Source: Desulfuromonadales bacterium
GTDB taxonomy: Bacteria; Desulfobacterota; Desulfuromonadia; Desulfuromonadales; BM103
Length of the DNA: 64,000 nt
Direction of reading: 5' to 3'
NCBI GenBank assembly: GCA_030145205.1
Contig: JAQYVZ010000005.1
Coordinates: forward strand, 1-64,000
Shown: positions 57,002-64,000 of the stretch, piece after piece
Position numbering within the stretch: position 1 is the stretch's first letter
Layout: the number at the start of each line of letters is the position of its first letter
Position numbers and translations under genes: made by a program
Notes under the pieces: generated by a model
The model's input: the letters and a program-made list of their open reading frames with translations, nothing else
What the model was told of the DNA's origin: nothing
Database searches by the model: none

Positions 57002-57430
57002 TCAAACGTTAGCTGGCCCCAATTCCTGCTTGAAAAAATCGTTCATCTGGTCGCGAATTTCATCGCGCACCCGGCGATAGACCGCCAGCACCTCTTCGTC
57101 ACTGCCCGTTACCCGGGGCGGATCGTCAAAAGGCATGTGCAGTCTCTTGACCCCACCGAAGAACGTCGGACATTTTTCGTCAGCATCTCCACAAAGCGAG
57201 ATCACATAATCAAAAGGCCGTCCTTCATAGCAGCTCAAATGATCCGAGCTGTTGCCCGAGATATCAATGCCGATCTCGTGCATTACCTGCACAGCACGGG
57301 GGTTGAGTCCGTGCGGCTCGGTCCCTGCCGAAGCCGCTTGAATGCGTCCGGCAAAATCGTTATTGACGATACCGTCAGCCATCTGACTGCGGCAGGAGTT
57401 ACCGGTGCACAAGAAAAGAACACGTTTCAT
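57002..57430 (-). CDS. arsC: Thioredoxin-coupled arsenate reductase
   Basis: About 142 residues of the low-molecular-weight phosphatase fold. The P-loop is LCTGNSCRSQMADG (nucleophile Cys, Cx5R-type with the second Cys), and the redox pair lies in SLCGDADEKCPTF, i.e. the three Cys (about 10, 82, 89) of Staphylococcus-type ArsC that cycles with thioredoxin. It converts arsenate to arsenite. Start ATG at 57430; a GTG at 57451 is possible. Between arsR and the nitroreductase. No arsenite exporter gene lies in the visible cluster. Confidence 0.95.
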   Translation of the reverse strand: MKRVLFLCTGNSCRSQMADGIVNNDFAGRIQAASAGTEPHGLNPRAVQVMHEIGIDISGNSSDHLSCYEGRPFDYVISLCGDADEKCPTFFGGVKRLHMPFDDPPRVTGSDEEVLAVYRRVRDEIRDQMNDFFKQELGPANV

Positions 57431-57486
57431 CTCAGCCACAATCAACCTCACTGCATCCGCCGACGCGAATGTCTGTTTGAAAAAAA

Positions 57487-57831
57487 TCAGGCCCTTTTTC
57501 GCAGGTGCTCACGCCGGAAGATTTCGAGTCGGCTTAACGCCTCGACAACCTCAGGGTTATTCGCGAGGGTCTCTTGCAGAAGCTCGCTCAACAGGCTGCG
57601 CAGTTTGTCATCGTCCCGCTCTAGGCGATAATACATCCAGATGCCTTGCTTGCGATCTTCAACCCAGCCGGCCTTTTTCAAGTACGCCAGATGCCGGGAG
57701 ATGGTCGATTGAGGCAGTTCGAGTGCAGCAACAATCTCACAGACACACAATTCGCCGCCCAGCAGTAGCATCAGGATACGTAGCCTGGTTTCATCGGACA
57801 GGGCCTTGAATGTTTTCGCTTCCGATTTCAT
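57487..57831 (-). CDS. arsR: ArsR family metalloregulator
   Basis: About 114 residues. Winged helix with ETRLRILMLLLGGELCVCEIVAAL and the recognition helix QSTISRHLAYLKKAGWVEDR. The ELCVCEI Cys pair is the ArsR arsenite-binding site. Should repress its own operon until As(III) binds. Start ATG at 57831; the weak ribosome site and an open upstream frame leave some doubt. A dyad lies directly before the start. Confidence 0.93.
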   Translation of the reverse strand: MKSEAKTFKALSDETRLRILMLLLGGELCVCEIVAALELPQSTISRHLAYLKKAGWVEDRKQGIWMYYRLERDDDKLRSLLSELLQETLANNPEVVEALSRLEIFRREHLRKRA

Positions 57832-57842
57832 AGGTAAAACAT

Positions 57843-57867
57843 ATCCGCCTTGACGGATGTAGTCAAG
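57843..57867. promoter_or_regulatory. Putative ArsR operator
   Basis: Two overlapping dyads: ATCCG-N6-CGGAT (57843-57858) and CTTGAC-N7-GTCAAG (57849-57867), 12 bases before the arsR start. Position fits autorepression; which dyad is bound is unknown. Confidence 0.5.
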
Positions 57868-57908
57868 CGGTCGAGATGAAAACAAAGCCACGGCGCTTTC
57901 TGCCCAAC

Positions 57909-57946
57909 AAAAAGACAGCGGCCACCCAAAATGGATGACCGCTGTC
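57909..57946 (-). terminator. Terminator between the dehydrogenase and arsR
   Basis: GACAGCGG (57914-57921) pairs with CCGCTGTC (57939-57946), inner CCC/GGG region, with T-run on the minus strand from the A-run at 57909-57913. It ends the dehydrogenase transcript. Confidence 0.85.
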
Positions 57947-57970
57947 AACTGTGTGTGTCAGCTTTACAGG

Positions 57971-59035
57971 TTAGGGCTTAATGATGATCTTGCCGAAGAG
58001 CCCTTTGCCGGAGAGAAATTGATCATAGGCTTCCGCCGCCTGATCGAATCTGTACTCGGCGCCGATGGCGGACTTGATCTTGCCCTGGCCCATCCAGTAA
58101 AGACCCTGCTCAAGCTCAGCCTTGGTGCCCTGGGTCGACCCAAGGATATTGGTGCCCTTGAAGAAGACATGGCGCAGATCGATTGTGGCGTCAAAGCCGG
58201 TGGTGGCGCCGCAGCTGACCAGGGTGCCGCCGTATTTCAGCAGGGTCAGTTGGTCGTTGAAATGAGTTTCGCCGATGTGGTCGAAAGAGACGTCGATTCC
58301 CGGAACACCGCCGGTCTGTTTAGCAATCTCCTTGCAGAGTCCACGAACCTCCTTCGCCCATTTCTCATCCCGGTGATTAACCACGTAGTCAGCACCCAGC
58401 TCCTTGCACAATTCGGCGTTCTCCGGGCTGGCAGTGGCGATCACGGTGCAGTTGTAGAGCTTGGCAATCTGGATTCCCAGGTGGCCGACACCGGAGCGCC
58501 CGCCCATAATCAGCACGACCTGGCCCGGCTTGATCTGGGCCCGCCCGACCAGCATATGCCAGGCGGTAAGCAGGTTCATCGCGGCAGCGGCAGCCTGCTC
58601 ATAGCTGACAGTATCAGGAATTTTGACCACGTTGACTTCCGGCAAGCAGACCTGCTCAGCGTGGCTGCCGTTTGCAGTCTGGAAGCCCCAGACCATACGC
58701 TTGGCGCAGTCATATTCCCGGCCGCTGGTACAGGCCTCGCAAACCCGACAGGACATATTGGCGTGAACTGCAACCCGGTCACCAACCTTGATGCTGGTCA
58801 CTTCACTGCCGACAGCCAGGACGTCACCAGCGGCATCGGAACCTGAGATGTGCGGGAGTTCAACCGGAATCGGGATACCGCGCATTCCCCAGACATCGTT
58901 GTAGTTCAAGGCCGAGGCCTTAACCTGGATCAAGACTTCGTTCGGTTTAGGCTCAGGAGTCGGGACATCCTCCACACTCAAGATGTCTGCAAAGTTATCA
59001 TCAGGCGCATACGAATTGTAGACCAGTGCTTTCAT
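57971..59035 (-). CDS. Zinc-binding medium-chain alcohol dehydrogenase/quinone-reductase family
   Basis: A 354-residue MDR protein. Catalytic-domain marks are SALNYNDVWGMRG and HISGSDAAGDVLAVG; the structural zinc loop has four Cys (SCRVCEACTSGREYDC). The coenzyme domain has VLIMGGRSGVGHLGIQIAKL, an NADP(H)-type GxxxGxG variant. The Cys-to-Asn at the usual catalytic-zinc position (YNDVW in place of a metal-binding His/Cys site) suggests a reductase acting on enone- or acyl-CoA-like substrates rather than a classic alcohol dehydrogenase; this is inference. Divergent from the FadR-like regulator with a shared palindrome between. Confidence 0.87.
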   Translation of the reverse strand: MKALVYNSYAPDDNFADILSVEDVPTPEPKPNEVLIQVKASALNYNDVWGMRGIPIPVELPHISGSDAAGDVLAVGSEVTSIKVGDRVAVHANMSCRVCEACTSGREYDCAKRMVWGFQTANGSHAEQVCLPEVNVVKIPDTVSYEQAAAAAMNLLTAWHMLVGRAQIKPGQVVLIMGGRSGVGHLGIQIAKLYNCTVIATASPENAELCKELGADYVVNHRDEKWAKEVRGLCKEIAKQTGGVPGIDVSFDHIGETHFNDQLTLLKYGGTLVSCGATTGFDATIDLRHVFFKGTNILGSTQGTKAELEQGLYWMGQGKIKSAIGAEYRFDQAAEAYDQFLSGKGLFGKIIIKP

Positions 59036-59130
59036 TGCGTGATCCTTTCCGGTTGGTTAGGGTTCTTTTTGAAAATAGCGTTTTGGAGAAATCCGCTCTT
59101 TAATGTTTACGTTGTTTTGCTACCCTAGCC

Positions 59131-59167
59131 AGCATTTATATATTTGTCAAACAAATATATAAATGCT
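59131..59167. promoter_or_regulatory. Perfect 17-bp inverted repeat, likely FadR-type operator
   Basis: AGCATTTATATATTTGT-CAA-ACAAATATATAAATGCT. The core TTTGTCAAACAAA contains the tGTxxxACa pattern of FadR-subfamily GntR operators. It lies between the divergent dehydrogenase and GntR genes. A related weaker dyad ATTTG-TG-CAAAT is at 59174-59185. Confidence 0.75.
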
Positions 59168-59268
59168 TTCCATATTTGTGCAAATGAGTTATCTTGAGGC
59201 GTAACCTTTTCAGACTAAAAATAATAGTATCACTTGTATCCGGAGTAGACAGGGAGTGCTCAGAAAAA

Positions 59269-60018
59269 ATGGCGATTAATTTTCAACCACTTGTGGCAGA
59301 AAGCCTGGCCAAGCAGATCGCAGAAAACATTCGCAGCTCCATTTTGGATGGAAGTCTCAAGGTGGATGACCAGCTGCCGACCGAAGAAGTTTTAGCAGAG
59401 AAATTCAACGTGTCTCGTCCTACGATTCGCGAGGCTTTGAAGCGACTTGCAGCACAGAACCTGATCCGCAGCCGCCGCGGTCCGACCGGTGGCACCTTTG
59501 TCAATCGGCCCAGCCAAGAGGATCTTCGGTCATCGCTGACCGGGGCAGCCATGCTCATGGTCAGCATGGGCGAATTCAGCCTGTCTGAAATTGCCGAAGC
59601 ACGCCGTGAACTGGAATTGACCTGCTGCCGACTTGCCGCGAAGCGTCGGGAAGAAGACCATCTGTTGACCATGGCGGAAGAAATTAAACGGCAAAAAAAT
59701 CCAGCGACAACGGATGAAGAGTTCTGCGCCTCAGACGTCCGCTTCCACCGGGCCCTGGTCGATGCAACCCGGAATCCGGTCCTGCAGTTTGTCATGTTTG
59801 CCGTCATTGAAGCGTTGCAGCCCGCGACCAACCTGGTTATTTTCCGGTTCAGAGAACGTGAAAAAATTCTGGCCCAGCATGAGCGCATTTATGAATCGAT
59901 TAAAGCCCGGAATGCTGATGTTGCGGAAGAGGCCCTTGCCGAACAAATGAACTACCTGTGTGAACAGTACGCCCAGGCCCAGGAGTGGCGTCGTGAACGT
60001 GATGAGGACCCCTCGTGA
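59269..60018 (+). CDS. GntR/FadR family transcriptional regulator
   Basis: About 249 residues. Winged helix at 10-75 (LAKQIAENIRSSILDGSL, LPTEEVLAEKFNVSRPTIREALKRL, GGTFVNRP), then an all-helical FCD effector domain with metal-ligand pattern (EARRELELTCC, DVRFHRALVDATRNPVL, HERIYESIKARNADVAEEAL). FCD regulators often sense carboxylates or acyl-CoA. Start ATG at 59269 with GGGAG about 12 bases upstream; the frame is open to 59194. It overlaps acuI by four bases (GTGA), so they are coupled, and it should bind the palindrome at 59131. Confidence 0.93.
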   Translation: MAINFQPLVAESLAKQIAENIRSSILDGSLKVDDQLPTEEVLAEKFNVSRPTIREALKRLAAQNLIRSRRGPTGGTFVNRPSQEDLRSSLTGAAMLMVSMGEFSLSEIAEARRELELTCCRLAAKRREEDHLLTMAEEIKRQKNPATTDEEFCASDVRFHRALVDATRNPVLQFVMFAVIEALQPATNLVIFRFREREKILAQHERIYESIKARNADVAEEALAEQMNYLCEQYAQAQEWRRERDEDPS

Positions 60019-61007
60019 CTGAGCTATTCAAAGCACTGCTCCTGACTCAGAAGGACGGGAAGACCGAGCATCAGATCCATCATCTCACGGTTGACGATTT
60101 GCCCGAGGGCGACGTCCTGGTCGCCGTGAACTACTCCAGCCTCAACTATAAAGACTGCCTAGCGGTGGCCGGCCGGGGCAAGATCGTTCGCCAATACCCA
60201 ATGGTCCCCGGTGTCGATTTGACGGGTAAGGTTTTATCCTCAGATTCACCGGACTTTCAGCCTGGTGATGAGGTGTTGCTGACCGGCTGGGGCGTTGGGG
60301 AACGCTACTGGGGAGGCTTTACGCAACAAGCACGACTGAGATCAGAATGGCTGATTCCTCTGCCCGGAGGACTGGCAGAACTCAAAGCCATGGCCATCGG
60401 CTCTGCCGGTCTCACCGCCATGTTGTGTGTCATGGCACTGGAAGAGCAGGGCGTGACCCCTGAACAGGGAACGATTCTGGTCACCGGCGCCAGTGGCGGA
60501 GTCGGCGGGGTCGCAGTCGCTCTGCTCGCCAAACGAGGCTACTCTGTCGCTGCAGTGACCGGCAACAGAGCCCATGACGACTACCTTTACCAACTCGGCG
60601 CCAAAGAAATTGTGAGCCGGGCCGAGCTTGAACGGCCAGCCAGCCCCCTCGAAAAACAGCGCTGGGCAGGAGCAATCGATACTGTCGGCGGGCAGGTTCT
60701 AGCCCGCCTGCTGGCCGAAATGAACTATGGCGGCACGGTCGCCGCGACCGGCCTGACCGGAGGTTCTGATCTGAACACAACCGTCATGCCTTTCATTTTG
60801 CGGGCGATCAAAATGGTCGGAGTGGAAGTAACAACCTGCCCGATCCCCCTGCGGCAAACCGCATGGGCGCGTCTGGCAAAAGAACTCCCTGACGATCTTC
60901 TGGAACAGATTTATAAGGTCATTTCTCTGGAAGAAGTTCCACAATTTGCGGAGGACCTTTTAGCCGGGCGTATCAACGGCCGGGTGGTTGTTGACCTCAG
61001 GCTTTGA
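60015..61007 (+). CDS. acuI: Acrylyl-CoA reductase AcuI/YhdH family
   Basis: A 330-residue MDR-superfamily NADPH-dependent enoyl/acrylyl-CoA reductase without zinc sites. Marks include VNYSSLNYKDCLAVAG, VPGVDLTGKV, RYWGGFTQQARL and the nucleotide loop VTGASGGVGGVAVALLAKRGYSV, closing GRVVVDLR. AcuI reduces acrylyl-CoA to propionyl-CoA in DMSP or 3-hydroxypropionate metabolism. It starts with GTG inside the regulator stop. Followed by a hairpin terminator. Confidence 0.9.
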   Translation: MTELFKALLLTQKDGKTEHQIHHLTVDDLPEGDVLVAVNYSSLNYKDCLAVAGRGKIVRQYPMVPGVDLTGKVLSSDSPDFQPGDEVLLTGWGVGERYWGGFTQQARLRSEWLIPLPGGLAELKAMAIGSAGLTAMLCVMALEEQGVTPEQGTILVTGASGGVGGVAVALLAKRGYSVAAVTGNRAHDDYLYQLGAKEIVSRAELERPASPLEKQRWAGAIDTVGGQVLARLLAEMNYGGTVAATGLTGGSDLNTTVMPFILRAIKMVGVEVTTCPIPLRQTAWARLAKELPDDLLEQIYKVISLEEVPQFAEDLLAGRINGRVVVDLRL

Positions 61008-61034
61008 TGTCTCCATAAAACACGCGCAAAAGAA

Positions 61035-61070
61035 AAGGGAGTTAGCGTAACGCTAACTCCCTTAGTATTT
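61035..61070. terminator. Bidirectional hairpin between acuI and tRNA-Asn
   Basis: AAGGGAGTTAGCG-TAA-CGCTAACTCCCTT is a perfect 13-bp stem. On the minus strand it is followed by TTTTCTTTT, a good tail for the tRNA transcript; on the plus strand the tail is AGTATTT, weaker. Confidence 0.85.
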
Positions 61071-61071
61071 A

Positions 61072-61147
61072 TGGCTCCCCGAGTTGGACTCGAACCAACG
61101 ACAAGCGGATTAACAGTCCGCTGCTCTACCAACTGAGCTATCGGGGA
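61072..61147 (-). tRNA. tRNA-Asn (GTT anticodon)
   Basis: Minus strand TCCCCGATAGCTCAGTTGG begins a 76-base cloverleaf. The acceptor stem TCCCCGA pairs with TCGGGGA, the anticodon loop is CTGTTAA (GTT), the T loop is GGTTCGAGTCC, and CCA is encoded. Anticodon GTT reads Asn codons. Confidence 0.98.
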
Positions 61148-61215
61148 TCAATGGTGTAACGGAGGAGGACTATACGCAATTCCCCCGTGACTGTCAAGCG
61201 TTTTTCAGGCCGTTT

Positions 61216-61812
61216 TTACGGGCCTCCGGCCCCTTTCTTGAGTTCCAACAGAATCTCTTTGGCGACCGCCTTGAGGGTTTCGAAAACGCCTTCACCAGTT
61301 GTGGCGCAGGCCTCGAATTCGGGGACGCCCCAGGGGTTGAGCAACTCGTTGAGCTCCTCCATGCTGGTGACGTTCGGCAGGTCACGTTTGTTGTACTGGA
61401 TCACGAAGGGCAGCTTCTCCAGTTCGTAGCCCTGCTCTTCAAGATTAACCTTGAGGTTTTCCAGACTCTCGATGTTGGCGTCGAAACGCTCCTCCTGAGA
61501 ATCTGCCACGAACACCACACCATCGACCCCTTTCAGGATCAGTTTGCGTGAGGCATCGTAGAACACTTGGCCCGGTACGGTATAGAGGTGGAAGCGCGTC
61601 TTGAAGCCGCGGATTTCACCCAAGGCGAGTGGCAAGAAATCGAAGAACAGGGTGCGCTCGGTCTCGGTAGCCAGGGAGATCATCTTGCCCTTGGCCTCGG
61701 GAGCCGTCTTCTGGTAAACGAACTGCAGATTGGTCGTTTTACCGCACAACCCAGGTCCATAATAGACAATCTTGCAGTTGATTTCGCGCGAGGCGTAATT
61801 GATAAAAGACAT
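61216..61812 (-). CDS. mglA: MglA-type small GTPase
   Basis: Ras-like polarity GTPase, 198 residues. P-loop is [15 protein letters not shown]; the switch region [18 protein letters not shown] and [16 protein letters not shown] (Walker B variant without the Ras DxxG Asp) are MglA features, as is the NKRD specificity motif in QYNKRDLPN. In Myxococcus MglA controls front-rear polarity and type IV pili. It follows mglB by 12 bases. Confidence 0.95.
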   Translation of the reverse strand: MSFINYASREINCKIVYYGPGLCGKTTNLQFVYQKTAPEAKGKMISLATETERTLFFDFLPLALGEIRGFKTRFHLYTVPGQVFYDASRKLILKGVDGVVFVADSQEERFDANIESLENLKVNLEEQGYELEKLPFVIQYNKRDLPNVTSMEELNELLNPWGVPEFEACATTGEGVFETLKAVAKEILLELKKGAGGP

Positions 61813-61824
61813 GCGCCAGAGACC

Positions 61825-62325
61825 TCAGCTGAAGAGATTATCGATATCGTCGTCGGTGATTTCGGCGAAGGGACTGTCAGCATTCCCTCCCTGTTCCATT
61901 ACCTCTGCCTTCTTGGAGAGGTCGTCGAAAATGGTGCCGAGTTCGTCACTGGCTTTTTTAACCCGCAGGCGCACAAGACCGAGTGAGCTGCGCTGGTCAA
62001 AAATCACGACCAGGATCACGCGCTGTCCAATGATCGAGATATGGATGTTGTCCTTTTCCCCTTCATGAAAGAGGATGGAAAACTCCTTCTCGCCGATCAA
62101 CTTGGCCAGCCCCCCGGTGGCCGCGATATTGCCGGCGGTCAAAGACGCCAGACTCGTGGTATCCAGATGCTCTGTTTCGCCGCAACCGGCGATCAACTGC
62201 CCGTTTTTGTCGACAAGGAAGATGACTTTGGAATTGGACTCACGCAACAGCTTGTCAATGACTTCGCTGATCCGTTTAAATTCCTCGTCGTACATGACAA
62301 AAGATGTCTGATGTGGAGCGAGCAT
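61825..62325 (-). CDS. mglB: MglB-type Roadblock/LC7 GTPase-activating protein
   Basis: Partner of MglA, 166 residues. Roadblock/LC7 core FKRISEVIDKLLRESNSKVIFLVD and LDTTSLASLTAGNIAATGGLAKLIGEKEF, then a charged tail. MglB dimers stimulate the GTPase and set the lagging pole. AAAGGAG lies about 9 bases before the ATG at 62325. Operon mglB-mglA. Confidence 0.94.
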   Translation of the reverse strand: MLAPHQTSFVMYDEEFKRISEVIDKLLRESNSKVIFLVDKNGQLIAGCGETEHLDTTSLASLTAGNIAATGGLAKLIGEKEFSILFHEGEKDNIHISIIGQRVILVVIFDQRSSLGLVRLRVKKASDELGTIFDDLSKKAEVMEQGGNADSPFAEITDDDIDNLFS

Positions 62326-62488
62326 GCAGTTGAACTCCTTTAACAGGATTTGTGTACCAACGCATTATATAGCATTCAAAGCGGTTTGTTATCAAGGGAT
62401 TTGCGCCAAAAGCAGCACCGAGTTCCGGACAATGCACGTTACGTCATAAAAACCTGATTTTTCTGAGCAAGATCGCCCGCGTTCTTGC

Positions 62489-62526
62489 AAAAAAAAAAAG
62501 CTCCCGACCCATCCGGGCCGGGAGCT
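62489..62526 (-). terminator. Terminator of the pyruvate:ferredoxin oxidoreductase gene
   Basis: AGCTCCCG (62499-62506) pairs with CGGGAGCT (62519-62526), inner CCC/GGG, with a long T-run on the minus strand from the A-run at 62489-62499. Confidence 0.93.
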
Positions 62527-62550
62527 GATCACATGCTTACATAATTTGAC

Positions 62551-64000
<1,450 letters not shown>

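Overview
The window reads as chromosome from a Gram-negative, anaerobic, respiratory bacterium of the Desulfuromonadales/Geobacter-Desulfuromonas kind. The evidence is the family content, not a database match: a CbcL-type nine-haem/cytochrome b quinol oxidase, an ImcH-like and an eight-haem NapC/NrfH-type cytochrome, pyruvate:ferredoxin oxidoreductase, a split Fo-only ATP synthase operon, MglA/MglB, a FrzE/FrzF-like chemotaxis set, and a CarD-IspD-IspF block. Outer-membrane features (inverse autotransporter, LpoA-like protein) fit a diderm. Apart from the giant adhesin the sequence looks like ordinary core genome; no insertion sequence, prophage, integrase or CRISPR array was seen.

Layout. 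1-5.1 kb: end of trxB, a DUF4124-like envelope protein, a nitrilase-family amidase, the NhaD Na+/H+ antiporter and HemW. 5.1-12.1 kb: the heat-shock operon hrcA-grpE-dnaK-dnaJ behind a sigma70 promoter and a perfect CIRCE operator, with an LpoA-like gene coupled to dnaJ. 12.1-24.5 kb: one monocistronic gene of almost 4000 codons, an inverse autotransporter whose passenger is a very long beta-helix built from 25-residue coils. 24.7-28.3 kb: carD, ispD, ispF, glnS. 28.3-36.4 kb: a chemosensory cluster (cheR-TPR, cheW, mcp, cheA-REC, cheB), whose MCP carries a second copy of its own sensor domain at the cytoplasmic C terminus. 36.5-43.7 kb: cysS, a CheY-like receiver, uvrB, a UbiD-family decarboxylase, a cysteine synthase and a DUF3024 protein. 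43.8-49.6 kb: three multihaem cytochromes in separate minus-strand units, with two small membrane proteins on the other strand. 49.7-51.4 kb: ATP synthase Fo genes. 51.5-62.3 kb: an oxidoreductase, an aminotransferase, a cold-shock gene, a phosphoesterase, an arsR-arsC-nitroreductase-flavodoxin cluster, a FadR-like regulator divergent from a dehydrogenase and coupled to acuI, tRNA-Asn, and mglB-mglA. 62.5-64 kb: C-terminal part of pyruvate:ferredoxin oxidoreductase.

How it fits together. Pyruvate oxidation feeds reduced ferredoxin and quinol; CbcL-like and ImcH-like proteins would pass quinol electrons to periplasmic cytochromes. NhaD and the Fo genes use the resulting ion gradient. The chemosensory cluster and MglAB may control surface motility. 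The giant fibre would project from the outer membrane for attachment or cell-cell contact.

The most unusual items are the 3.97-kilo-residue adhesin with a repeated Tyr-Asn motif, the MCP with a duplicated sensor, the grouping of three inner-membrane cytochrome genes each with its own control region, and a perfect 17-bp inverted repeat in front of the FadR-like gene.
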